From Actinomyces sp. (GTDB taxonomy: Bacteria > Actinomycetota > Actinomycetes > Actinomycetales > Actinomycetaceae): a stretch of DNA of 6,947 nt. Numbering within the stretch: the first letter of the stretch is position 1; each line of letters starts with the position of its first letter. The notes under the pieces were generated by a model. It did no database searches. It was given only the letters and a program-made list of their open reading frames with translations, and was not told the origin of the DNA. This document shows positions 1-5,633 of the stretch, in pieces. A program made the translations under genes and the position numbers. The stretch spans positions 1 to 6,947 of the forward strand of contig NZ_JAUMUL010000097.1 in NCBI RefSeq assembly GCF_030530635.1, read 5' to 3'.

Positions 1-224
1 CGGAGGAACCGACCACCGAACCCACGATCGAACCCACCACCGAGCCAACCGTGGAACCCACCGTCGCACCTTCGGAGGAACCGACCACCGAACCCACAAT
101 CGAACCCACCGTCGAGCCGACCACCGAGCCGACGCCGGAACCCACCAGTGAACCTACCGTTGACCCAACCATTGCACCCACGCAGGAGCCGACCGCGGAA
201 CCCACCAGTGAACCGGCACCAACG
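1..224 (+). repeat. 12-bp coding repeat (EPT-x) with a 72-bp higher-order period
   Basis: The basic unit is 12 bp and encodes Glu-Pro-Thr plus a variable residue. Above this is a higher-order repeat: positions 1-38 match 73-110 with a single mismatch (G at 26, A at 98), a period of six 12-bp units. Such near-identity over synonymous sites suggests duplication by slippage or unequal recombination rather than selection on protein alone. The array continues beyond the left edge, so its total copy number is unknown. Confidence 0.85.
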
Positions 225-410
225 TCCAGCGCTGGAACCACGCCCGGAGTGACGCCGTCCTCACCCGGCAATCCGTCCAGCCCCGCCACGAAGTCGTCCT
301 CGCGCGCGAAACTCGCCAAGACCGGCGCAGGAACCACGCCGCTAGCAACGCTCGCCGCGATCCTCCTGCTCGCGGGAATCTCCACCACGGTTGCACGCAG
401 ACGGGCATAA
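1..410 (+). CDS. LAxTG-anchored surface protein with Glu-Pro-Thr repeat stalk, C-terminal part (5' end outside window)
   Basis: The reading frame enters from the left edge (first full codon at 3) and stops at TAA 408-410, leaving 135 residues of a longer protein. The visible part starts with about 17 units of a four-residue EPT-x repeat (x = V, T, I, S, P and others, to about 224). A Pro/Ser/Thr/Gly-rich linker follows. The C-terminus is a classic cell-wall sorting signal: LAKTG at 312-326, a hydrophobic segment (roughly PLATLAAILLLAGI) and a basic tail ending RRRA. The P/T-rich region should act as an extended stalk across the cell wall. The LAxTG form rather than LPxTG is known as the preferred substrate of class E sortases in high-GC Gram-positives. 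The functional domain lies upstream, so the role (adhesin, enzyme or pilus-like) cannot be told. A hairpin terminator follows 45 bp after the stop. Confidence 0.9.
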   Translation, partial: EEPTTEPTIEPTTEPTVEPTVAPSEEPTTEPTIEPTVEPTTEPTPEPTSEPTVDPTIAPTQEPTAEPTSEPAPTSSAGTTPGVTPSSPGNPSSPATKSSSRAKLAKTGAGTTPLATLAAILLLAGISTTVARRRA

Positions 411-454
411 CCCCGCACAATCGGCGTCGGTAGTCCCGCAGCAACGGACTGCCT

Positions 455-494
455 GGTGGCGGTCCCGGCCTCATTCGACGCCGGGACCGCCACC
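455..494 (+). terminator. Hairpin terminator of the surface-protein gene
   Basis: There is a perfect 15-bp inverted repeat, arms 455-469 and 480-494, with a 10-nt loop. It starts 45 bp after the stop codon of the sortase-anchored protein. The stem is very GC-rich. There is no following T-run, which is common for actinobacterial terminators. As the structure is symmetric it could also stop antisense transcription. Confidence 0.75.
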
Positions 495-608
495 CACATA
501 TGCGGCTCTCGGTGTGTTGAGGTGTGGTGGGCGGTGAGCAGCCGAGCCGCGTTACTAAGGGTTCTTGAGGACGCGGGCCGCAGGGTGGCGTTGGGTACGC
601 CCCTTCGG

Positions 609-703
609 CGTCTACTACGCCGGTTAGGTGTTTGCTGAAGGGCTCGGAGGCCTTCAGCAAACACCTAAGTGGCGTACTAGAGGGCATACCGGCGTAGTAG
701 ACG
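609..703. repeat. Nested long inverted repeat (two stacked perfect stems)
   Basis: The outer arms 609-623 and 689-703 are perfectly complementary over 15 bp. Directly inside is a second perfect 18-bp stem, 624-641 with 651-668, closed by a 9-nt loop. The left arms abut with no gap. On the right a 20-nt stretch (669-688) separates them. Folded as RNA this gives a 33-bp rod with one 20-nt bulge. The inner stem is AT-richer than the surrounding DNA. No transposase is present. It could be a dispersed palindromic repeat or MITE-like element, a structured RNA, or a strong terminator. I cannot decide between these from one copy. Confidence 0.85.
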
Positions 704-822
704 ACGCCGACCATTCGTCGGAGCCCGTCCGCGCGAAGACAGTCCAGCGGCGGCCTCCCAACACCGCGGTATCCGCCGACACCCCACCGCTTCCCGCCCC
801 TCCCGAATGCCGCCCGCTGAGC

Positions 823-837
823 GATAATCGCCCCATG
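823..837 (+). promoter_or_regulatory. Possible -10 element (GATAAT) with a leaderless ATG
   Basis: GATAAT at 823-828 is close to the TATAAT consensus and stands out in GC-rich DNA. It would place a transcription start near 834-836, exactly on an ATG at 835-837. I see no convincing -35 hexamer at the right distance. That ATG opens a 19-codon frame (stop TAG 892-894) overlapping the start of the kinase gene in another frame. This is a weak prediction based on one hexamer. Confidence 0.3.
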
Positions 838-872
838 CCCACCTCACCGATCGTCCGCACGGCACCGCCGAG

Positions 873-1544
873 ATGCTGCTCGCAGATCTGGTAGACCGTC
901 TGGAGCACCGCCTACGCGATGCCACAGGCACCGCCGCAGCCGACCGACCCGGCCGCATCGTAGTCGGACTGACCGGGGCACCCGGGTCGGGCAAATCCAC
1001 GCTCACGGCGTCGCTGGAGGAGCAGCTGCGGCGTCGCGGGCTGCTCGCGGGCGTCGTGCCCATGGACGGATTCCACATGTCCAACGCCGTCCTGGATCAG
1101 CTGGGTCGTCACGGCCGCAAGGGCGCCCCGGACACCTTCGACGTTGCCGGTTACCGGTCCGCTCTAGACCGGGTACGCGCCCCCGAGTACTCAGACGTCT
1201 TAGTGCCGGTATATCGGAGGGATCTACATGAACCGGTTGCGGCGGGCGCACTCGTGGACGGTCCGGGCGTCGTGGTCACCGAGGGCAACTACCTGGCCCT
1301 GGACTCGGGCGGCTGGGAGGGCATTCGCGCCCGCATCGACCTGCTCGTGATCATTGACGTGTCCGAGGAGGAACTGGTGCACCGCCTGGTGGCCCGCCAC
1401 CAGGAGTTCGGCCGTAATGCCTCCGACGCCGGCCACTGGGTGCGCACCGTGGACTTGCCCAATGCCCGTCTGGTGTCCGCCTGCGCGCACCGTTGCGACG
1501 AATTATGGCGGCCACGGTCAACCGAGACGACAGTCGAGGCATGA
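873..1544 (+). CDS. Nucleoside/nucleotide kinase family protein (uridine kinase / phosphoribulokinase-like P-loop kinase)
   Basis: This 223-residue cytoplasmic kinase has its Walker A motif, GAPGSGKS, at residues 35-42. The segment PMDGFHMSN (63-71) resembles the Asp-Gly-Phe/His substrate loop of uridine kinases and phosphoribulokinases. It is followed by KGAPDTFD (83-90) and EGNYL (137-141), both typical of the family often annotated as nucleoside/nucleotide kinase or fructose-transport-system kinase. The length fits (about 200-230). It probably transfers phosphate from ATP to a small sugar, nucleoside or vitamin-like substrate, but the substrate is not readable. ATG 873 is chosen because no other start exists in frame after the upstream TAA at 825-827. 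It has no good Shine-Dalgarno sequence. The gene stands alone, with gaps of over 200 bp on both sides. Confidence 0.88.
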   Translation: MLLADLVDRLEHRLRDATGTAAADRPGRIVVGLTGAPGSGKSTLTASLEEQLRRRGLLAGVVPMDGFHMSNAVLDQLGRHGRKGAPDTFDVAGYRSALDRVRAPEYSDVLVPVYRRDLHEPVAAGALVDGPGVVVTEGNYLALDSGGWEGIRARIDLLVIIDVSEEELVHRLVARHQEFGRNASDAGHWVRTVDLPNARLVSACAHRCDELWRPRSTETTVEA

Positions 1545-1601
1545 GCAGGTATCGGACCCTGCACCCTGAGGCGCAGTCAACCGGAGCCAGGTCGCCGGTA
1601 C

Positions 1602-1618
1602 ACGGCGGGCGCCGCCGT
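1602..1618 (+). terminator. Candidate hairpin terminator downstream of the kinase gene
   Basis: A 7-bp GC-rich stem (1602-1608 with 1612-1618) with a 3-nt loop lies 57 bp after the kinase stop. A mildly T-rich stretch follows at about 1631-1637. The position is sensible for a terminator, but the stem is short and random GC-rich DNA makes such hairpins often. Confidence 0.3.
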
Positions 1619-1732
1619 CTGGATGTCAGCCTTTCTTCAAGCGCTCCCCCGGGTGCCGTCGGCCTCTTCGCGCGCATTTGTGCGTCCATGCCGAGCGCTC
1701 CCCCACATAAAACCCATATCCTTCTTGTGCCG

Positions 1733-1751
1733 GTACTCGAAAAGCGAGTAC
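1733..1751 (+). promoter_or_regulatory. Inverted repeat upstream of tspO (possible operator or 5' UTR hairpin)
   Basis: A perfect 7-5-7 inverted repeat, GTACTCG (1733-1739), AAAAG, CGAGTAC (1745-1751), ends 24 bp before the tspO start codon. The A-rich centre and exact symmetry look like a dimeric repressor site, or a small RNA hairpin in the leader. I do not recognise the regulator. Confidence 0.4.
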
Positions 1752-1775
1752 GCGAAACCGACAGAGAGCATTCCA

Positions 1776-2297
1776 ATGGCACATCTGAAGCTGAAGGCGC
1801 TGCTTACCACGTCCGCGCTGGTCGCAGTCACAGCCGCGGCCGGCACGGCCGCCTCGGACCCCAGGGGTGAGTATTACGAGGGCCTCAAGAAGCCCGACTG
1901 GAATCCTCCCAATGAGGCATTCCCGATTGCCTGGAGCACGCTGTACACGGACGTCGCCCTGACCACCGGGCTCACTCTGGCCGACCTGTGGGAGGCAGGT
2001 GAACTCACCGGCAGCAACAAGGAGGCCAGGAGGTTCCTGGCCGCAACCGTCACGAACCTGGCACTCAACGGGGGTTGGAGCTGGGCCTTCTTCCAGGCCA
2101 AGCAGCCGGCACTGTCCGCCGCCTGGGCCGGCGTCCTCGCCGCCAGTTCGGCCGACCTGACCCGTCGCGTCTTCAAGGTCAGCAGGGCCCGCGGCGTGGC
2201 CCTGGCGCCCTATGCGGCCTGGACGGCCTTCGCCACCGCCCTGTCGTGCGCGGTGTGGAAGCTCAACGAGCGCCCATCGGGTCAGCACGCGTCTTGA
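1776..2297 (+). CDS. tspO: TspO/MBR family (tryptophan-rich sensory) membrane protein
   Basis: This is a 173-residue polytopic membrane protein of the TspO/peripheral benzodiazepine receptor family, known for binding porphyrins and related ligands. The signature is clear: YYEGLKKPDWNPP (33-45), then PIAWSTLYTDVALTTG (50-65), NLALNGGWSWAFF (94-106) and the last helix APYAAWTAFATALSCAVWKLN (144-164). Eight Trp residues are present. Five membrane segments are expected. The Trp usually found before the Tyr of the first motif is Tyr here. I chose ATG 1776, preceded by GAGAG 8-12 nt upstream. The same frame is open back to an ATG at 1623, but that would add 51 residues unlike the family, running through the candidate operator. 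The 3' end overlaps the convergent CNNM-type gene by 35 bp. The family assignment is firm. The ligand and physiological role are unknown. Confidence 0.9.
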   Translation: MAHLKLKALLTTSALVAVTAAAGTAASDPRGEYYEGLKKPDWNPPNEAFPIAWSTLYTDVALTTGLTLADLWEAGELTGSNKEARRFLAATVTNLALNGGWSWAFFQAKQPALSAAWAGVLAASSADLTRRVFKVSRARGVALAPYAAWTAFATALSCAVWKLNERPSGQHAS

Positions 2298-3597
2298 GCC
2301 CTCGGCCGGCGTGACGGTCCGCCACTGGGCCGGGGGAGGCGACCTCCACCCGGCCCACCCGGCGGCCGTCCATCGCAATCACCTTCAGGCGTAGATCGTC
2401 CCAGGCGACGGCATCGCCCATCCGCGGCACCCGCCCCATCTCGGCCATGACGAAGCCGCCAATGGTGTCGAAGGGGCCGTCGGGCAGCTCCCGGCCCAGC
2501 GCCCGGGCCACCTCGGCGCGCCCGGCCAGTCCGTCAATGACAACGGCGCCGTCGCGGCGCACGACGGCGGGCGCCTCCCGGTCGTACTCGTCGGCGATCT
2601 GACCGGTGAACTCCTCAACCGCGTCCTCCAGGGTGATGATCCCGTCGGTACCGCCGTACTCGTCCACCACCAGGGCGATATGGGCGTGGGCCGCGCGCAT
2701 CTGCGTCAACGCCGACACCACGGGTACCGTCGCCGGGAGCAGCAGGATGCTGCGGGCGATCTCGCCGACGGGGCGAGTGTCGTCGGCCGGGGTGATCAGG
2801 TCCCGCAGGTGCACATAGCCGACGACGTCGTCGTCATCCCGACCCCGGCGCACCGGGTAGCGGGAATGCTCCAGGCCGGCCAGGGCCGCACGGGCCTCGG
2901 CCAGGGACAGGTCGGCGCAGACGAACTCGACTTCGGTGCGCGGCGTCATCACCTCCGACACCGTGCGCTCCCCCACCGACAGCAGGTCCACCACCATCCG
3001 CCGCTCCTCCGCACCCAGGTTCTCCTGCGCCTGGATGATGGTGCGCAGTTCTCCCAGACCCACGGACTGCGACTGCGCCGCCGGATCACGACCGAGCAGT
3101 CGCAGCAGGCCGTTGGTGGATGCTCCCAACAGTCGGATCACCGGCCGCAGCGCCGCGGTGAGGGCGGCCAGCGGTCGAGCCGCCAGCAGTGCGACGGTCT
3201 GGGCGGACTGCATGGCAATGCGCTTGGGCACCAGCTCCCCCACCACCACCGACAGGTAGGAGATCAGCAGGGTGATGCCGATGAAGGTGATCGCCGAGGC
3301 CGCTGACTCCCCGAGCCCCACAGCGACGAGGACGGGCGCCAGCGCCGGGGCGATCTGGGCGGCCCCGAATGACGCGGAGAAGAATCCGGCTATTGTCACA
3401 CCCACCTGGACGGCGGATAGGAACTGATTGGAGTCCGCGGTCAGACGCTTGACCACGGCTCCGGCACCGCCGCGTCGTGCGAGTTCGTCCACCTGGGTGG
3501 GGCGCAGGGACACCAGCGCCATCTCGGAGGCAGAGAAGCAGGCACCCACCAGGATGAAGGCGAGCACGAGCAGGCAGTTGCGCAGCAGCGGATCCAC
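2263..3597 (-). CDS. CNNM/CorC-HlyC family membrane protein (hemolysin-family, probable Mg2+/Co2+ efflux)
   Basis: The protein is about 444 residues when started at GTG 3597-3595. Order of domains: an N-terminal CNNM (DUF21) membrane domain (about 1-170) with ACFSASEMALVSLR near residues 19-32 and GELVPKR (120-126); a CBS-pair (about 210-335) with EVMTPRTEV (215-223) and VDEYGGTDGIITLED (311-325); and a C-terminal CorC_HlyC domain with FDTIGGFV (376-383). Family members are linked to magnesium/cobalt export; the label hemolysin is historical. The start is uncertain: GTG 3642 and ATG 3834 are also in frame. The longest form adds a Cys-rich, family-unlike extension lying in the promoter region, and 444 residues matches the usual length. 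None of the starts has a strong Shine-Dalgarno sequence. It is divergent from the DUF1269 gene and overlaps tspO tail to tail. Confidence 0.9.
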   Translation of the reverse strand: MDPLLRNCLLVLAFILVGACFSASEMALVSLRPTQVDELARRGGAGAVVKRLTADSNQFLSAVQVGVTIAGFFSASFGAAQIAPALAPVLVAVGLGESAASAITFIGITLLISYLSVVVGELVPKRIAMQSAQTVALLAARPLAALTAALRPVIRLLGASTNGLLRLLGRDPAAQSQSVGLGELRTIIQAQENLGAEERRMVVDLLSVGERTVSEVMTPRTEVEFVCADLSLAEARAALAGLEHSRYPVRRGRDDDDVVGYVHLRDLITPADDTRPVGEIARSILLLPATVPVVSALTQMRAAHAHIALVVDEYGGTDGIITLEDAVEEFTGQIADEYDREAPAVVRRDGAVVIDGLAGRAEVARALGRELPDGPFDTIGGFVMAEMGRVPRMGDAVAWDDLRLKVIAMDGRRVGRVEVASPGPVADRHAGRGLKTRADPMGAR

Positions 3598-3872
3598 GCC
3601 CGCATTGTCGTGGGTGAGACTCGCGGATTCCTGAGCAATCACTCGGACGCTGCATGGAGCCGTATGCGTATAGCCCGACCCGGTTTTCTGACCGTATGCT
3701 GATAATGGCTCGCAGACATGCTCAACGACCCCCGTACTTACACCAAGAAAACACCCGGAGAATGCCTGAAAACGGCCAATTCCTCTAACAACTGACTTGC
3801 AGGAGTTGTTTACTTTTCTCGTCATCAGCCCCATGGGGCCGTCAACCGACTAATTAGGCAGGAGTCAGCATT
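3598..3872. promoter_or_regulatory. Divergent promoter region between the CNNM-type gene and the DUF1269 gene
   Basis: The 275 bp are visibly richer in A+T than the flanking genes, as expected for a region carrying two outward promoters. Candidate elements include GATAAT at 3701-3706 (plus strand) and TAATTA at 3851-3856, but neither has a convincing partner -35. A 7-bp inverted repeat (3787-3793 with 3804-3810, 10-nt spacer) could be an operator or leader hairpin. The AGGAG at 3860-3864, 8 nt before ATG 3873, is a strong ribosome binding site for the DUF1269 gene. Confidence 0.5.
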
Positions 3873-4481
3873 ATGACCGCACACAACTTCGTCGTCATCA
3901 CCTTCGCGGAGTCCAGTAAGGCCTATGAGGCGCTCAGCGACATCCGGCAGGCGGCACAGGCGGACAGGATCTCGGTGCCCGCCGCGATCATCGCCGAGCG
4001 GGAGCCGGACGGCCACCTGCACCTGGCCGAGGGCGCGGACTCCCGCATCGGCGACGGCGCCTTCTCCGGCGGGTTGATCGGAATGGTGGTCGGCATCCTG
4101 GGCGGGCCCTTGGGGATGCTGCTCGGCTGGGGCGCCGGCTCCCTGGCCGGGGGCTTCGTGGACGTGGGACGCATCAACCGTGCCGAAACCGCCATCGGCG
4201 AGTTCAGTTCGCGCCTGCCCGCAGGCACGACGGCGATCTTCGCCGAGGTCCGCGAGTACGCCGAGGAGGTGCTGGACGGGTTGGTCGCCCCGCTCGACGG
4301 CGTGGTGGTGCGACGTCCCGCCGACGAGGTGCTGGCCGAGCTGGAGGCGGCCCAGGAAGCCACCGAGGCTGCGCATCGTGAGGCCGCCAAGGTCATGCGC
4401 CAGGAACGCCGACAGGAACGCAAGGACGCCTGGGAGGAGCGCATCGCCCGGCTAAAGGAGCGCTTCCACCACAAGGGCTGA
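3873..4481 (+). CDS. DUF1269 domain-containing protein
   Basis: This 202-residue protein has the layout of DUF1269 proteins. It has an N-terminal alpha/beta part (VVITFAESSKAYEALSDIRQ, 7-26) and a central Gly-rich hydrophobic hairpin (about 64-97, GGLIGMVVGILGGPLGMLLGWG). A second alpha/beta part follows, with LPAGTTAIFAEV (115-126) and VVVRRPADEVLAEL (144-157). The C-terminus (about 158-202) is highly charged, likely helical or coiled-coil, and ends in basic and His residues. No enzymatic motif is seen. The family is of unknown function and is usually called a membrane protein. The hydrophobic hairpin is compatible with membrane insertion or oligomer packing. The start is secure: AGGAG ends 8 nt upstream of ATG. 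It is divergent from the CNNM-type gene and followed by a hairpin-rich convergent spacer. Confidence 0.82.
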   Translation: MTAHNFVVITFAESSKAYEALSDIRQAAQADRISVPAAIIAEREPDGHLHLAEGADSRIGDGAFSGGLIGMVVGILGGPLGMLLGWGAGSLAGGFVDVGRINRAETAIGEFSSRLPAGTTAIFAEVREYAEEVLDGLVAPLDGVVVRRPADEVLAELEAAQEATEAAHREAAKVMRQERRQERKDAWEERIARLKERFHHKG

Positions 4482-4487
4482 AGACCG

Positions 4488-4512
4488 GCCGTCGGCCCCA
4501 CAGCCGGACGGC
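4488..4512 (+). terminator. Candidate terminator hairpin after the DUF1269 gene
   Basis: Arms GCCGTC (4488-4493) and GACGGC (4507-4512) pair. An inner GGC/GCC extension (4494-4496 with 4503-4505) leaves one bulged G and a 6-nt loop. The hairpin begins 6 bp after the stop codon. It has no T-run. Further GC-rich partial hairpins follow at 4528-4556. Confidence 0.5.
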
Positions 4513-4598
4513 AGACCGAGCCAGCGGCCAGGCGGCCGAACGGCTCCGCGGCCTGGTGGCCGACCGGCGGGCTCACGCCATCCACCGCCTGCGGCGAA

Positions 4599-4635
4599 CG
4601 CGCCCCTGTCCTAACTTCTGAAGGGCAGGGGCGCG
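4599..4635. terminator. Perfect inverted repeat across the SMP-30 stop codon, possible bidirectional terminator
   Basis: A perfect 10-bp stem (4599-4608 with 4626-4635) has a 17-nt loop holding the stop codon of the minus-strand SMP-30 gene (4611-4613). It sits between two convergent genes and may end transcription from both sides. The right arm is therefore inside the coding sequence. No T-run is present on either strand. Confidence 0.5.
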
Positions 4636-5489
4636 AGCCCTTTCACACCCGGCTCCGCGGCGAAGATGGAACCGGCGGCGGGTTCGACGTCGTCGGGCAG
4701 GTTCTCGCGGGAGGTGGTGATGTACAGGGTGGTGTAGTCGGCGCCGCCGAAGGCGCACGCGGTGACCTGCCGCACCGGGAGTTCCACGACCGCGTCCAGG
4801 GCGCCGTCGGCGGTGTATCGGCGCACGGCCGCACCCCCGTTCAGCGCCACCCACACCCCGCCGTCGGCGTCCACGCAGAGGCCGTCGGGGTGACCGTCAA
4901 CGGGATCGATGGACACGAGGGGGCGCGGGTCGGTGAGCCCGCCGCGGTCGGCGCCGGTGGGCCGGTATTCCATGGCGACCACCGTACCGGTGGGCGTGTC
5001 CGTCCAGTAGGCGGTGCCGCCGTCGGGTGAGAAGCCCAGCCCGTTGCAGATGGTGGCCCCGCCCCAGGCGGTCAGCGGCTCCGAGCCCGGGCCGTCCCAG
5101 CGGTACATGGTGGCGCCACCGGGGGTCTTCGCATACGGCATGGTGCCGATCCAGAAGCGACCGTCGGGGTCGCAGCCACCTTCGTTGGTGCGCACAGCCG
5201 GGTCGGCGAAGAGCTCAGCCGCGGGAGTGAGGTCACTCAAGTCCTCCCGACGGCTCAGGGAGATTCCGCGTTCGGTGGCGACGATCGCGCCGCCGTCGAC
5301 GCGGGGGCGGATCACCGCGGCAACCGGGGAGCCGACCGGTAGGCGGCGGTGACCGGAGTCGGCGGCATCATCCAGTTCGATGACGGTGCCGGCAAGCATG
5401 TCCACGAACCGGAGCCGCCCGGTGGCCTCCCACCAGCAGGGTCCTTCGGCGTGGTAGGCGATGGTGTCGGTGATGCGTTGCGCCCGCAT
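4611..5489 (-). CDS. SMP-30/gluconolactonase/LRE family protein (probable lactonase)
   Basis: This 292-residue soluble six-bladed beta-propeller belongs to the regucalcin/gluconolactonase family, which hydrolyses sugar lactones with a divalent metal. The metal ligands expected from the family are present: Glu15 in AEGPCWW, Asn149 in ICNGLGFSPDG, and Asp202 in DGHPDGLCVD. The substrate-side Arg100 and Asn102 lie in VRTNEGGCDPDGRFWIGTM. The late motifs TACAFGGADYTTLYITT (243-259) and GSIFAAEPGVKGL (273-285) also fit. No signal peptide is seen, so it should be cytoplasmic. The length is typical. ATG 5489 sits just before the first blade. The only AGGAG lies about 19 nt upstream, too far, so translation may be leaderless. 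It is divergent from the BASS transporter, which may handle the same or a related substrate. That link is inference. Confidence 0.9.
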   Translation of the reverse strand: MRAQRITDTIAYHAEGPCWWEATGRLRFVDMLAGTVIELDDAADSGHRRLPVGSPVAAVIRPRVDGGAIVATERGISLSRREDLSDLTPAAELFADPAVRTNEGGCDPDGRFWIGTMPYAKTPGGATMYRWDGPGSEPLTAWGGATICNGLGFSPDGGTAYWTDTPTGTVVAMEYRPTGADRGGLTDPRPLVSIDPVDGHPDGLCVDADGGVWVALNGGAAVRRYTADGALDAVVELPVRQVTACAFGGADYTTLYITTSRENLPDDVEPAAGSIFAAEPGVKGLAPLPFRS

Positions 5490-5501
5490 GGGGAAAGGCT
5501 A
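5490..5501 (-). promoter_or_regulatory. Possible -10 element for leaderless transcription of the SMP-30 gene
   Basis: On the minus strand, TAGCCT (5501 down to 5496) fits the actinobacterial TANNNT pattern. It ends 6 nt before the ATG at 5489, so transcription would begin at or next to the start codon. This agrees with the lack of a well-placed ribosome binding site. No -35 match is evident. Confidence 0.3.
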
Positions 5502-5633
5502 CGCTGAACTCCTCTGGGCGGATAGTGGTGAATAGTCGGGGGCGTCCACCGGTTGGACGGCGTCGGCGCCGACGGGGAGCTTCGGTCTACCGTGCCTGGG
5601 AAGTCCGCATCCCCTCAATGTTCAAAGGCTCCC

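Larger units (their letters stand above)
411..872. other. 462-bp non-coding stretch between the surface-protein gene and the kinase gene
   Basis: I see no gene here. The short open frames at 456-638 and 628-894 have no recognisable family, and they run through the two hairpin structures, which makes them unlikely proteins. The stretch holds the terminator at 455-494, the nested inverted repeat at 609-703, and a possible -10 element just upstream of the kinase gene. Positions 495-592 and 710-820 show nothing I can name. Confidence 0.7.

Noticed and set aside
154..714. 186-codon open frame on the minus strand
   Set aside because: It runs antisense through the Glu-Pro-Thr repeats, the terminator hairpin and the nested inverted repeat. 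Its composition is that of a shadow frame (Arg/Trp/Pro-rich) with no recognisable domain.
456..894. Two plus-strand open frames (456-638 and 628-894) in the non-coding stretch
   Set aside because: They cross strong hairpins, show no family resemblance and have no ribosome binding site. High-GC DNA gives many such chance frames.
1623..1775. 51-residue N-terminal extension of TspO from ATG 1623
   Set aside because: The extension is Arg/Pro/Ser-rich and unlike the family. It covers the leader repeats, and ATG 1776 has the better ribosome binding site and places the first helix correctly.
1626..2378. 250-codon minus-strand frame antisense to tspO
   Set aside because: Gly/Gln/Arg-rich translation with no domain. 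It is explained by codon bias of tspO on the other strand.
3598..3834. 79-residue N-terminal extension of the CNNM-type protein from ATG 3834
   Set aside because: It contains several Cys and polar residues unlike the family, overlaps the AT-richer promoter region, and makes the protein longer than usual. The frame being open may be chance, though it is not fully excluded.
3825..4585. Long minus-strand frames antisense to the DUF1269 gene (3825-4376 and 3923-4585)
   Set aside because: The plus-strand gene has a strong ribosome binding site and clear family pattern. The antisense frames are low-complexity shadows.
5553..5633. Upstream TTG start for the BASS transporter
   Set aside because: It would add 27 residues with no family support. 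ATG 5634 has an AAGG 5 nt upstream and leaves room for the divergent promoters.
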